Of a stretch of 64,000 nucleotides of DNA, positions 24,501 through 37,200 are shown in pieces. Each line of letters starts with the position of its first letter. Position 1 is the first letter of the stretch. A program made the position numbers and the translations under genes. Location: NCBI GenBank assembly GCA_028622995.1, contig JAJQJQ010000066.1, forward strand, positions 434,001 through 498,000, written 5' to 3'. The notes beneath the pieces are model-generated. The model saw only the letters and a program-made list of their open reading frames with translations. It was not told where the DNA came from and did not search any database. Source of the DNA: Panagrolaimus kolymaensis. Its lineage: Eukaryota; Nematoda; Chromadorea; Rhabditida; Panagrolaimidae.

Positions 24501-25831
24501 GGAAGAAGGTTCAATATGGTGCTTGGTCGGTTATTAAATGTAAGCTGCTTTCATTAGCATCTTCAATAATTTATAATAACTTATTTTAGTGGATAGAAAA
24601 ATAAAATATCGAGCAGCAGCTTTAATTAAAATTCAATCCTCCGTTCGTGGATTTTTAACAAGGAAAAGACAACAACCAAGATTATCGGCGTTTAAAAGGG
24701 CAAAAGCTTTACAAAATCGATTCAGCGAATTGGGCCCACTTGGTTCAAAACTTTCAGATAAAAGTAAACAATTATGGTTGGCTAAAATTCAAAGCTTTTC
24801 ACAAGCTATCAAGCAACTAATCGCAAACATACAAGTAAAGATTTCAACTACCTTTAGTTTTTGTTAATTTTATAATTTCTATAGGATTCAAAAGCTTTCA
24901 ATCCATCTCAAGCAACACAAATTTGTGCCCGTCTTGATGTGGAATTGGATTCAATGATGAAAGAAATTAGAGTTCAAGCAGCGACGGATGAAAAAGAAAA
25001 AATGAAAAAGATGGAAGCAAAAATGAGAGCAGAAAAAGAAAGACAAATTACAGAATTGCGTGAAAAAGAGGCACAAGAAAAACGATTGAAAGAATTGAGA
25101 GATTTGGAAGCAAAGCGACAATTTGAAGAAGAAAGACAAAAGCAAAAAGCAAAGGAATCTGAAATAGTAAATGCCGTAGAAATTGAAGCCCAAACTCGAA
25201 GATTAAAGCAACTCGAGCAAGAAAGGTTGGATGCAGAATTAGCGAGAAGAATTGCAGCCGAAGAGGGTCAAAGCTTTGATAATGGCAGTCGTTTAAATGG
25301 AGCAATGAATAATAATAATAATAAAAATGTTACTATTGTTAATGGAACTAAAGTTGATTTAAGTACATGGACTTATGCACAATTGAGAGATACTATCAAT
25401 ACATCAAATAGTAAGCTTTTAATTATAATGATAAAGTTTTCTTTAAATGTTAAATTCCAGATATTGAATTGCTTTTTGCTTGTCGACAAGAATTGAGTTC
25501 CCGATTAAGAAATTATCATCAATGGAAAAGTCATAATGAACCCACGAGCAATACTAATCCATTCGCTAGGGCTCCCGATTCAATCATGGATAATGCCATG
25601 TTACTTCATCCAGAAATGTCATCAACAAAAGCTCCACCACCAATTCAAAGATTCTTTCGAATTCCTTTCACTCCACCTTCGAATGATCCATCATCATCAT
25701 CTTCAGCAGCCGCGGGGTTATGGTATGCACATTTTGATGGACAATTTGTTGCAAGACAAATGGAATTAAAACCTAATAAGCCTCCAATTTTATTATTGGC
25801 TGGAAGAGATGATCCAAAAATGTGTGAATAA
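21568..25831 (+). CDS. Myo6: Class VI unconventional myosin, left copy, C-terminally clipped
   Basis: Twelve exons: 21568-21793, 21912-21985, 22031-22160, 22208-22372, 22428-22690, 22744-23305, 23351-23643, 23738-24280, 24332-24539, 24590-24834, 24885-25410 and 25461-25831. The product is 1201 residues. The motor is complete: P-loop GESGAGKT (164-171), switch [10 protein letters not shown] (214-222), switch II DIAGFE (469-474) and HFVRCIKPN. The class VI converter insert and an IQ motif ([17 protein letters not shown]) follow, then a charged Glu/Lys/Arg-rich helix (about 925-1020) and most of the cargo-binding domain. The frame leaves the normal gene at 25829, and junction bases create TAA (25829-25831) straight after Met-Cys-Glu, removing the last 42 residues. 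Class VI myosins move toward actin minus ends in endocytosis and, in worms, spermatid budding (SPE-15/HUM-3). Loss of the cargo-domain end could impair adaptor binding. The native 3' UTR is also missing. Confidence 0.92.
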
Positions 25832-26178
25832 GAATCGGGGAATGGGTTTTCAAAGTTGATGGTTGGAATTGTTGAACTATTCGCCTCAACTTTGACTTTT
25901 ACACCCATAGTTGAATTGTCCTGATTTGTGCTATTATTATTACCGCCATTTCCGAGTAAAGCTGAAACTTCACTTAAAAGTTTCTGATCATTTGGAATAT
26001 CCACATCTTCTTCAGACCTAAAAGTAACTCTCAATAACCGATCAAAAAAATAATCGAAAAAAGCTTACATTTCAGATTTGCATTGAATTAATGGCTTAAA
26101 TTCAATTGAATCAATTTCATCCGAAATGGGTTCAGTTTTTACAATATTTAATAAAAGTTTATCCAATGCTGAACTCAT
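25645..26178 (-). pseudogene. Broken FLYWCH gene fused to antisense myosin sequence
   Basis: This is the repeated 5' part of the FLYWCH gene: exon 1 at 26069-26178 and exon 2 from 26017 down to the repeat edge at 25830. The zinc-finger exon is absent. Past the edge the frame does not stop. It runs about 61 codons through the antisense of myosin exon 12 to a stop at 25645. Splicing exon 1 to this exon would give a 160-residue protein: 99 native residues plus a new tail from antisense myosin, with no DNA-binding domain. The native upstream sequence is present in this copy, so transcription is plausible. No polyadenylation or splice signal was confirmed on the myosin side. Confidence 0.8.
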
Positions 26179-26948
26179 TTTTTTCAAGAACACCACAGAT
26201 TTTTTGAACAATTAAAAAATAAATAAAAGAAAATTACGTTATTTAAAAACTTTGTTGTTTTTTCTGACAACAAATTTTCTTTGACACGACACAAAATCGA
26301 AAAAATAGAGAAAAAAAATGAGGACAAAATGTGGGATGGAAGTGAAGAAGAAAAAAAAATATGCGCGCAGTCTTGTTTGTTGCTGGTTGTTTGTCCGTTT
26401 TTCTTTCTCCATTGCTTCGTCACCTTCACTTCTTTCTTTTTTTCTTTCTCTTTCAACATTTTGTCCGTTTTTTTTTTTCAACCATTCAATAATGGCAAAA
26501 AGAAAGGGATGGGGAGAATATGACGAAAACAAAATATTATTGATCGTGGTACAATGAGATGAAAAAAATTAGGCTCATTTTTGCATCTCAAAAGGTTAAA
26601 AAATGAGGAAGTGTTTGCTAATAGGCCAGGTTAATTATAAGCAATAAAAAGTTATGAATATTTTTGAAAAATAAAGTTGCGAATGAATTCTAATAGTTTT
26701 TTGAGGCCCAGAAAATTCCTTGAATACAATTTTTTTCCAGTAAGTTGTGTTACCAGAAGATGAAAAACAGGCACATTCCTTGAGTTTGATACTTTTAATT
26801 TAGTTTCGCTCTTATATATTTAAATTTTGTAAGTGAAAAAGTATTATTAATGCAAATGAAAATGCTTTAATCGATAAAAAATAAAAACAATAATAAAATT
26901 AAATACATAATTGCTTGAAAAAAAAACCAAAATGCTTCCATTTTTTAA
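26179..26948. other. Spacer, repeat of 13511-14280
   Basis: Right-copy equivalent of the FLYWCH/phosphatase spacer. It would place the FLYWCH promoter upstream of the broken, fused FLYWCH copy. No additional gene is visible. Confidence 0.5.
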
Positions 26949-28432
26949 TTAATCATCTTCTTCACTCCTTTCATCTTTTTTGTCCTTTTCAACTTTGCAT
27001 TTCTATAAATATAATTCCTTTTAAATTTGCAAATATTAGCGAGAGTTAAAGCAAACCTTCAACAATTTTTTCAGTGAAAAATAAGCATTATCTTCCAATA
27101 AACTATATAATTTATCTACGGGGCAAGCTTGATGGCAACCTGGGACAATTTTTGGGATTAATTCCCCATTTTTGCGATAATAAATCTGAAACAAAGATTT
27201 GTTTGTGAAAGGATTATTTAAAAATATTTAATTACTTCAACTTCAAAACTTCCAGCATCACCTTCATAAATTTCCATGATGATTGCTGCTGCGTAAGGAA
27301 TTTGTTCGCCATCAGCAATTTTAAGGGAATAAAGAAAGGTTAAAAGAGTTCCATCGTGCTGAAATATTTTTTTAATAAATAACGAAAATGATAAATTAAG
27401 CTAACCGAAGAATAAAGCATCATTTTTGATGGTTCACTTTGACTTGTATTTGCAACATTTTTTGCACGCAAAAGCCAATCACCAAGTAAAAATCCTCCAC
27501 GAAATTTATGTAATTTTTCATCCGAAAATTCATTCAATCTCGCAAGTCGATCAATTTCTAAAATTATATCAAGGGTTGTGTTTCCATCATATTGAGGCCA
27601 AGTTTGATCAAACCACTCGGGTTGGGTCAAATTATGAGCCATCTAAAAAAATTCAATTTAATTTGAATGATGTCAAGATTGATTACTTCACGTTTAACAT
27701 TGGATAATCCAGCTACATCGTCGGTGGTTATCGTAGAACCAAATCCAGTGACATTTGCCAAAAATGCGTAAAGGTCAGAATATTCGGTTGCAATTTCATC
27801 CAATAAACCTGAAGCTTTTTTATCAAAATATTTATCATATTCAGGGCAATCGGTGCTCGTGGGTTTCAACAACTAAAATTTAAAGGATATTTAAAAAAAA
27901 TTATTCGTTAATTTTCTAAAACTTACAAAATCAGTATCTTCCGGTCCTGTGGTATGAATGGGAATGGGAGCTTTACGAACAGCTCCATTGGAAGTGCATT
28001 GATTAAGTTGATACATTCCATCCAAAAGAGCTTGAGCTGAAGAAATAGCTCGATCAGAATCAGATGATTTAATATAAACTTCGGTGGCTTTAAAAGTATC
28101 ATTAACAAATTTTCCCACATATCGATCTCTCATAAAATTTCCAAGTTCTTCAAGTTGTTCAGCACCAAGCTAACAAAAAAAAAGTAGTGGTAATTTTAAA
28201 ATTCTAAGATGCTTTGTGAAAAAAAAAATCTTACATCAGTTAATTGTGACCATCCTCTTGGCCAATAATCTTCGTTATATTGATCATTTGGATATGGTAA
28301 TTTTCCAGGCGCTCGATCACCATGTCTCCAAATAGCTTGAACAAATCGAAGTTCACGACCTTTAACTTCGACGAAGAAACACCAAATAAGAGTCGATAAA
28401 ACTAAAACTTGTTGAAACAAAATACGACTCAT
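26949..28432 (-). CDS. Secreted histidine acid phosphatase, right copy
   Basis: Exons 28235-28432, 27927-28169, 27687-27872, 27406-27642, 27236-27358, 27057-27185 and 26949-27002, each shifted by exactly 12,668 from the left copy. The same 389-residue product is predicted, with the signal peptide, RHGDRAP at 36-42 and HD at 289-290. If the repeat is real, the two genes have not yet diverged and both have complete flanking sequence. If it is an assembly overlap, they are one gene. Confidence 0.85.
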
Positions 28433-29828
28433 TTTTTGTTGTTTGCGAGGATGGGATTTTCGTTGAAACAAATGGTATTATTAGTTCATGAATTAAACAT
28501 GAATTATTTCCCTCCTCCTTTTTATACAAACACGAAGTGATTTTTATTTGATTTTTTCAATACCAACCGCTTCGTTAGTTGAGGTACGTACAAAACACTC
28601 TTTTCTTCTTTTTTGTTTCATTGATTTTATTTTGATTTTTTATTTAATAAAAGGATTAAAAAAGAGAAATATCATTTCAAGTTCAAAAAAAATGCTGTTG
28701 TTAAATGCATATAAATTGGAAAAATAAAGAAAGTGGGATCAATGGATACATTGAGATTGAAAATGTGATTCATACTAGAAAAGTTATTACATCCGCTTCG
28801 AATTTTTTAATAATTTTTAAAAATTTCTTTTCATAAAGTAGGAGCTAAAAAATCAAATGCATAAATAACAACGGCTAGATAAGTGGAGAACATAGTAATG
28901 CATCCATCACGATTAGGGTATCAAATGTACTTGAAGACTTTTAATTTTCTCATACAGATCTCAGGAAGTATGTTTATAAATGTTAGTATTACCAAATACA
29001 AAAATGGTGACTTTCGAGTTAAAACAGGCGTTAACAAACATCCTTTTAATTGTTACAGTGGAGGTGACTTCCGACTTTTCGTGATTCAGCTCAATAGCGT
29101 ATTGTTAAAATTTAATTTTTTTTGCTTTTTAGAATTCATTTATTTTATTTTTAGAGATTGTTTTATTGGATAACCAATAATAAATCAGTGCCCTATTTCA
29201 TAAAAAAAGTTCATGAACTTTTTAGAAAAGAAAGTGAACTTTTCCATTCAAGACCGAGATTTGTCAAACGAAAAAAGTTCATGAACTTTTTCTGTGTGTA
29301 ATTTTTTTTCCCATTAAAAAAAGTTCATGAACTTTTTTCGTTTGACAAATCTCGGTCTTGAATGGAAAAGTTCACTTTTTTTTCTAAAAAGTTCATGAAC
29401 TTTTTTTATGAAATAGGGCACAGAGATTTATAAAAAATTGTGTAGAAAAAATTAAAAGTTGGCTAAAAAATGGAAAAAAAACAAAAAAACTTGCAATAAC
29501 GAGAAATCTCAAAGCGATTTGACGAACACACACAATGAATGAATGAACCAAGCTTTAAAAAAATATTTTTGTTTCATATTTTTAGAAAAACGTCGATTAT
29601 TGAATCTTTTTCATTACTTTTCTTAGTAATTTGTTATCCCATGAATTAGGTTTGAGCTTTAAGCCATCTTTTAAGCGTGTTCTATGCATTTTTTGCAAAA
29701 TAGAATATTATCTTAAGTTTGGTGTTTATCGCGGAAAGTTTCAATCGTGTCACATTGATTTCTGCTGACATTGCTTTCACTCACATTTGTCACAAAATAA
29801 TTGCTAATAATATTTTTAGTATTACAAA
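28433..29828. other. Divergent promoter region, right copy
   Basis: Exact counterpart of 15765-17160, between the phosphatase and the small membrane protein gene, including the fold-back element. Confidence 0.5.
29189..29420. mobile_element. Fold-back miniature inverted-repeat element, right copy
   Basis: Second copy of the 232-bp element, carried along by the large repeat rather than inserted independently: the flanking bases are also identical. The termini are TGCCCTATTTCAT and its complement. Confidence 0.8.
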
Positions 29829-30225
29829 ATGGTGTATGTAAGCCGAATAACTCGAATTAAGCGATATTTAAAGCATGCCCCTCGACATTTATTCAATAAA
29901 TATCCCGAACAATTTGTCGGATATTCAACTTTTGGAGTAGTTAGTGTATGTATTGTTACTTGGAAACTGTGGGGTGTAAATGTTGAAGGATGTAAGCTGC
30001 TTTTAATAATGTTTAAATCAGTGAGATGATGATATTTATTTATCGCCCTTAAATTTTATAGATAAACCATGGTATCGTGGAAGATATGACGTTGTTCGAC
30101 CTGATGATCCACGTGCTCTTAATTGGCGCACACCCGAACAATATCCAGCTGCATATGAAACAAATCGTCAAAATAATGGTTATAAAACTGTTGCTAGAGA
30201 TTATGGATATAATCTTAAACATTAA
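29829..30225 (+). CDS. 108-residue single-pass membrane protein, right copy
   Basis: Exons 29829-29991 and 30062-30225, identical in structure to the left copy at 17161-17557 and with the same acceptor-like site just upstream (29818-29819). The N-terminus is basic, with one membrane helix and a hydrophilic Arg/Asp/Pro-containing C-terminal half. Function is unrecognised; a mitochondrial inner-membrane accessory subunit is a guess from architecture only. Confidence 0.7.
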
Positions 30226-33200
30226 AATATATGTATGTATATCCATATAGGATCATTTATTGAATATTAGCCTTTTTTTATACACCATTAAAGTGTATTA
30301 ATGTCTTTATTTTTCTCTAAATAAACAAAGTACGATAAAACAAACTTACATATTAGATTTATAACAACTTTTTTTGCTTAAAAATTATTATTGTCTTTGG
30401 CATGTTCATCCACCAACTTGTAGGTTGATATTGATGCGGTGTGAGTTTGTTGTGCACGTTAATTGTTTTCACGTTTCAAAAGAACTTCATTTCAGATTAT
30501 AAAAATAAGAAATGTTGTTTATATATTTTAAAGATAAACTTGTATCAAAATTTCAATAAATAACCATAGAAAAAAGGCCTTTTAGTAAACGCATTTTTTT
30601 AAACTTTTAATTTCAATCGTAGTTATTATTGCACCCTCGAGCAAGCCTGATGCAAGTCTCAGCTATGTATGAGAAAACTCTATGTTTCTAAAATGTAAAA
30701 TTTTTTAACTTAATATCCAAACTCTAATCTCGAAATCGCTTATTTTGGCAATTTACGAATATATGTAAAATAACTTTGATTTTATGGTTGATTGGGAATG
30801 AATTTTTTTTTTACGAGAATTCAGGTTAGCCTCGTTTTAATATTTTTAATTGAGTTCACAAATTTAGTTTTTATTATATTTTCTAATTTCATACTTGTTC
30901 GATTGACATTTTCTAATTATTAAACAATGGAATTGTTCGATAAAAATTTCCAAATCTTTAGCCTGCAAGCTTTTGTACCTTTTTTAAATAACCAAAGTCA
31001 AAAATATTGTCACCATATGTTTTTTTTTATTCACCATTCAATAAGTCAGTCAACAAATGAATTATTGACCATTAATTACAGTTCTTTTTTTGTTTTGTTA
31101 CACCTGCCTTTCGAATGAGTCCAAATAGAGCCTCATATCCGACGTGCCGGCTGTCAATTTTCTTCCTTTCCTTCATTTTCTTTTCACCGTCAATTTTTTT
31201 CCATTTTTGGTGGCAGTGGTGGTGGTCATTTTTGTGTAAAGATTAAAAAAGGAGACAATTTATCGCTCTCTTTCATTTTTAGTTGGTTTGGTCACTCAGG
31301 GAGATTTAAAACCAAAAAAGTCTCAATTTCGCGCATATTTATTATGCCCAAATACAAGCAAACCACTACCACCACCACCCAAAAAAATAAATATAAAACC
31401 AAAGCAACAGTTCGCGTTCATTCATCCATCGACGGAAAAAATGGGGAAATGGATGTCGGTTGTCGAGGTTGTTGGACGGCGGACGACGACGACTGTCGAT
31501 GTCACTCATTCATTTCAAAAATGCATCCTTCTTTCATCAAATCTCTCTTCTCTCGTTTGACTTTCCTTTTTTCTTATACCTTTTTTTAAAAAAAGAGGAT
31601 TTAAAAAAGGGTCGAATTACACCTTTTAAATTTTTGTATTTTTTTCTTCTTCACTTACTCTCTCATTTATTCAGTTTACTTGGCTTAAAAAAAAAAAAGA
31701 TGGATATTTTTTTTTGATTTTATTTTTGAAAAAGGCTTTGATTTAGAAAAAGTTTCATGGTAGGAAAATTTGAGATTTACAACAAATTGTGTAAACAATG
31801 TGCTTCTACAAGAAATTTTGGGATTAGTAATTTTATAAGCGATTTAGAAACCTCTAGCTATATATTATTATCCTTGCTAACAACTTACATGTGTATCTAA
31901 CTTTTGTAAACATAAAAACCATCAAAAAACAAGTTAGTCCGGTTTTTTTTATCGCCAACCATTCATTTTGTTTGCGTCATCAAATAATAGATGATAACTT
32001 GCTGCTGCTGATATTATTTTTGTCATTTCCTCAAAAAAATCATAAACTTTTATGGATTTTTTCAACCAAAAACTTTTTATTGCTTTTTTAATAATGTTTA
32101 AAAAAGATTATAAAATAGTTCCAGAATTTTTTTATACTTTAAAAATACATACATATGTGTTGTTGACTCATTTTTTGATTTTATTTCATCGTGACCATTA
32201 ATGTGTAAATATTCATTTTAATTCCATGCGATTTTTGATTCAAAAAAAAGAAGAAAGTTTTTCTTTTAAATTTTTTTGATTCCTTGCATAGAGTTGCTGT
32301 TGGTGTTACAACAACTGCATTTTGATTCTAGAAAATTTATATAGCAATATTTAGTATTTCATATTTAAGGCCAACAATATCAATGCCTTTTTTAAAATTA
32401 ATTACTTTTTTTACATTCTGAATTTTATATTTGTTAATCCTTTTTTTATTATCATATCATTTTTCAAACTTTTCCATGTACGCAGCATGTAAAAACGAAT
32501 ACCGTCCATTCCTAATTTTAAAAAAAAAAAATACTAATAAATAATAACAAAAAAAAACAAAGAAAAAAACACAGCTATTGTCATTATTGTCGACGGCGGC
32601 TATTCTTTTTAAATTTTATTTATATTTATAATATATTTTTTGAATGGTGGCCTTATACTTGACGGGACACTCACTAACTCTTCAATAACCAACCAAGAGA
32701 AAGTAAAAAAAAAAGCAAACAAAAAAACGTCAATTTTTTTCCCTTGCAAAAAAGGACACCAACGTTTCGCTTTGTGGTGACAAACTACACAAACACGCAG
32801 CAATGTAAAATATTTTTAAGGAGAGTGAAGAAAAATAAAAGAACGTAAAAATTCCCTTTTTTTAGTTGAAAAAAATGCTTGATTCAGCTGTTTTTTTCTC
32901 TTCGTACTTTTATAAGATTTTTTGGATTTAAAATGAGTAAGCTCTGATTCGAAAAATAAAATGGGAAAAAACGGGATTAACAAAAGCTGATTCATCGAAC
33001 TCTTAGTCAACGAAATCCATCCACGTTTCACTTTTTTTTCTCTTTATTTTTTTAAATGGATTTTTTTCAAGGCCAATATTTTTCTTTACTTTTATTTATT
33101 TCTTTTGTTTCTAAACCTTATTTAAAAAAATGAAAAGCTTTTTGTTAGTTTTTTGACTTTACTTTTTTTCTAAAGCTATAATCAATCGCTACTCCCATTC

Positions 33201-34235
33201 GTCTTCTTTCTTTATCAATAAAACAACAAAAAAATTCAGTGTGAAACGTTTTTTAAACAATTGAAGTTTTGGGTCATTTTTCTCCAACATTTTTTATTTT
33301 AATTTTTTTTAAACTATTTTACAAAACACTAAAATATTTCAAGAATCAAAACTTTGTGTTTGATTTGTTTGTCTCAGATGCTAAAGTCAACGTCATGCTT
33401 TCATTAAAGAAAAAACGTGATCTTCACTTTTAACTATAAAGAAATTGAAATGATTTCATTAAAACTTCAATTATTTTCTTTATCAATGTTCGATTATTTG
33501 TTTTCTTTCATTCTTTCATTTTGACTCCTAATTTGTGTGCTTTTTAACTTTCATTATTATCATTAGTCATCAAAGAATATTTTAGCGGTTAAAAAAGGTT
33601 GCTTCTGAAATGCTTCTTCTTCAAAAAAAGAAGTTAAAAGCTCTGATTTTCGTCTGAATTGTTTGATTCAAGTTGGGTCAAAACTTATAATTATCAACAC
33701 AAAAATTTTGTGTTATCTTTTTAGTATTTTATAAAAAATTTCATTTTTTGCATCTTTGTTTTATCCATTTATTTTTATATTCCCCTTCGTTAATTAAATC
33801 TTGCAAAACATTTTTTTGTTTTGTTTATTTTCAATTATAAACTTTTTTTCTCGAACCAACAAAGGAAAAAGAAAGAAGGAGGAATATCTTGTTCCAAATT
33901 CGCAATATTCTCTTTTTGTTGTTGTCAAGAAGAAAACAATCAAAGGAGGAGTGTCAAATCTTGCTTGCGCTTTTTTTATTTCATGTTTTTTCTTCTTCAA
34001 GAGTGTTTTTAAAACATTTATTTTACAATTAAAAAAATGGTGTTTTAAAAGAGTGTATTTGTGTGAAAGAAGCAAGGATTTTGGAGGAAAAAAAAACAAG
34101 AAAGAAAGCGATGACAAAAGCTAACAAATAAAAATTGACAAAAGTTTTTTGCGAGTTTATTGATTGCTTTATTTATTTTCTTTTTTGTAAAGCCTTTATT
34201 TTGCAAAATTTCTGGACATTTTAGAAATTTTAAAA
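30226..34235. other. 4-kb gene-free region upstream of myosin VI, right copy
   Basis: Repeat of 17558-21567. It gives the intact right-hand myosin VI gene its own full upstream region. No further gene was recognised. Confidence 0.5.
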
Positions 34236-37200
34236 ATGGCTCCAAAGCCTTTGTCACCGCGAAAAGCTGTAGTTGGAATAGATTTTGGAAAACTTGTGTA
34301 TATTCCACATGAAATTGATGGCTATCAATTGGGTAAACTCGCGGATATTCGATCTGATGGCCTTGCAGTTGAATTGCTTGGAACTCAAGATATTGTTAAA
34401 GTTGATCATGATGATGTTTTTCCTGCAGATGATAATCAGCGATCTGATGTCGATGATAATTGTAAGTATTAATTAAACAATTTCAATTAATTCCAAGGGC
34501 CTCAAAAAGCTTATTCTAAATGACCCCACTTTCACATTATTTCATCACTAACAATTTAAAGATACTGTACCCTTTTTAGGCGCATTAATGTATCTTAATG
34601 AAGCCACGTTACTTCATAATTGTAAAATTCGTTACAAAAGAAAACAAATTTATGTAAGATTTTCATATTTAACTTTCTCCTTAAATAGTTTCTTTTAGAC
34701 ATATGTTGCAAACATTCTTATTTCTATAAATCCATATGAACAAATTCCTGATTTGTATAGTAGTAAAACAATTAAATCGTATATGGGTAAATCACTGGGA
34801 ACTATGCCACCTCATGTTTTTGCCATTGGTAAGCTTAGAGAAAATAAAAATCTTTTCTTTATGCTTTTTTTATAGCTGATATGGCTTATCGAGATATGAA
34901 AAGGTTAAAGCGATCGCAATCGGTAATTGTTTCGGGTGAATCCGGTGCAGGAAAAACAGAATCACAAAAATCCATTTTACGATATTTGTGCGATTGCTGG
35001 GGCGCTGCTGATGGAAGGATTGAACAAAGACTTTTAGAAAGTTTGTTTTTTCTAAATATGAATATTCCTTAATTTGTTCTTTTCTTTTTTTTTAGCAAAT
35101 CCAATTCTTGAAGCTTTTGGTAATGCTAAAACCCTTCGAAATAATAATTCTTCAAGATTTGGAAAATTTGTTGAAATTCATTTTAACACCAAATTTCACG
35201 TTGCTGGTGGATTTGTTTCCCATTATTTACTTGAAAAATCTCGATTATGCCATCAATCAGAGGGTGAAAGAAATTATCATATTTTTTATCAGCTTTTAGC
35301 TGGAGCTGATGAAGCTACGATGAAGGAATGGAATTTAGGATCACCAGATAAATTTCGAGTAAATTTTTATTTTTTTTAGTTTGAAACATAATTTATTTGT
35401 ATAAATTTTAGTATCTCGCTGGAGGATGCACACAATTTTTTGCTTCAGCGGCTTCTAAATCAAAAATTCCAAGCACTCGATATTCAAAAGATGCGGTGAA
35501 AGTTTTGACGGATGATCTTGTGGATGATTACGCAGATTTCCATCGCCTTAGAAAAGCTCTTTTAGACGCAGGACTTTCGGAATCAAAAAGGGATAATATT
35601 TTTAAAGTCATTGCTGGAATTTTACATTTGGGAAATATTGAATTTGAAGATAATGTTGAAGATTCAAAAGGTGGATGCATGATTTCTCCAAGATCTTCGA
35701 CTTCGATAAAACATGCGGCAAAATTGCTTGGAGTTGATACTCATGAATTATTAAATGGGTTAATAACTCGAGTGATGCAACCAGCAAAAGGTGGAGCTCT
35801 TGGAACTATTATTCGAGTCCCTCTTAAACCTCGAGAAGCTTCAAATGCTCGAGATGCTTTAACTAAAGCTATTTATAATCGAATTTTTGATGTCGTGGTT
35901 TTATCAATCAATAAATCCATTCCATTCACAGATTCTATAAATTATATCGGTGTTTTGGATATTGCTGGTTTTGGTAAATTTAAAAGAAACTTACAAAGTT
36001 TTTAACAACAAATTTCAGAATTTTTTGCCATAAATTCTTTTGAACAATTTTGTATTAATTATTGCAATGAAAAGCTTCAACAATTTTTTAATGATCGCAT
36101 TTTGAAACAAGAGCAAGATTTATATTCGAAAGAAGGATTAAATGTTCCAAGAATTGAATTCGCTGATAATCAAGATTGCATTGAATTATTTGAAGAAAAA
36201 CCCACGGGTCTTTTGGATTTATTGGATGAAGAGGCTCGATTGCCTCAACCTTCGCCTCAACATTTTACAGAGGCAGTTCATCGAGCACAAAAAAATCATT
36301 TTAGATTATGCGTAAGTTTTTTTATTTCTATGCAATACATTTTCTTTTTGAGAAGAACATCAACTGAAACGAAACCTAATCATTTGTAAATATTCATATT
36401 TTTAGACTCCACGAAAGTCAAAACTTCGTGAACATCGAGATATGCGAGAAGATGAAGGATTCCTAATTCGCCATTATGCTGGAACTGTTTGTTATCAAAC
36501 TTCTCAATTTTTGGATAAAAATAATGACGCTTTACACATGTCATTGGAAATGTTAATGGAAATGAGTTCAAATTCTTTAATAGCTGAAATATTTAAACCG
36601 TCACCAGAAGCAATAAAAGCCGCAGCAAAATCTCGACCAACTGGAAATAAGCTTGCTTTTGCTTCTGTGAGTAGTAAATTTCGAACTCAACTTGCACAAT
36701 TATTGGATAAGCTAAGAATAACAGGAACTCATTTTGTTCGATGCATAAAACCAAACTCAACAATGGAACCATCAAAATTTGATGGAGCTCAAATTTTATC
36801 CCAGCTAAAATGCGCTGGAATGGCGAGTGTCTTGAAACTAATGCAAAAAGGTTTTCCATCGAGAACATCCTTCGCAGATTTATATGATCTGTATAAAGAC
36901 TTATTACCACCAAAGCTAAAGCGATTAGATCCAAGATTATTTTGCAAAGTTAGTTTGTTAGCTGAAAAAAAAAAACTGAGTTTTAAAAGAATTTTTTAGT
37001 GTCTTTTCCATGCTTTGGGATTGAATGATTTTGATTTTAAATTTGGAATGACTCGAGTATTTTTTCGTCCAGGTAAATTTGCTGAATTCGATCAACTCAT
37101 GCGCCAAGATAAAGAACACATGAGTGCTTTGATTGCTAAAGTTAGTACATGGCTTCACAGAATGCGATGGAAGAAGGTTCAATATGGTGCTTGGTCGGTT

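Larger units (their letters stand above)
13162..25829 (+). repeat. 12,668-bp direct repeat, left copy
   Basis: Aligning the two copies base by base at their ends gives limits 13162-25829 and 25830-38497. At 13161 the base is g where the other copy is preceded by t, and at 25830 it is a where the right copy continues with t. There is no shared microhomology at the junction. The spacing is exactly 12,668 for every exon, splice site and element checked, so there are no indels, and no substitutions were seen in the stretches compared. Confidence 0.97.
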
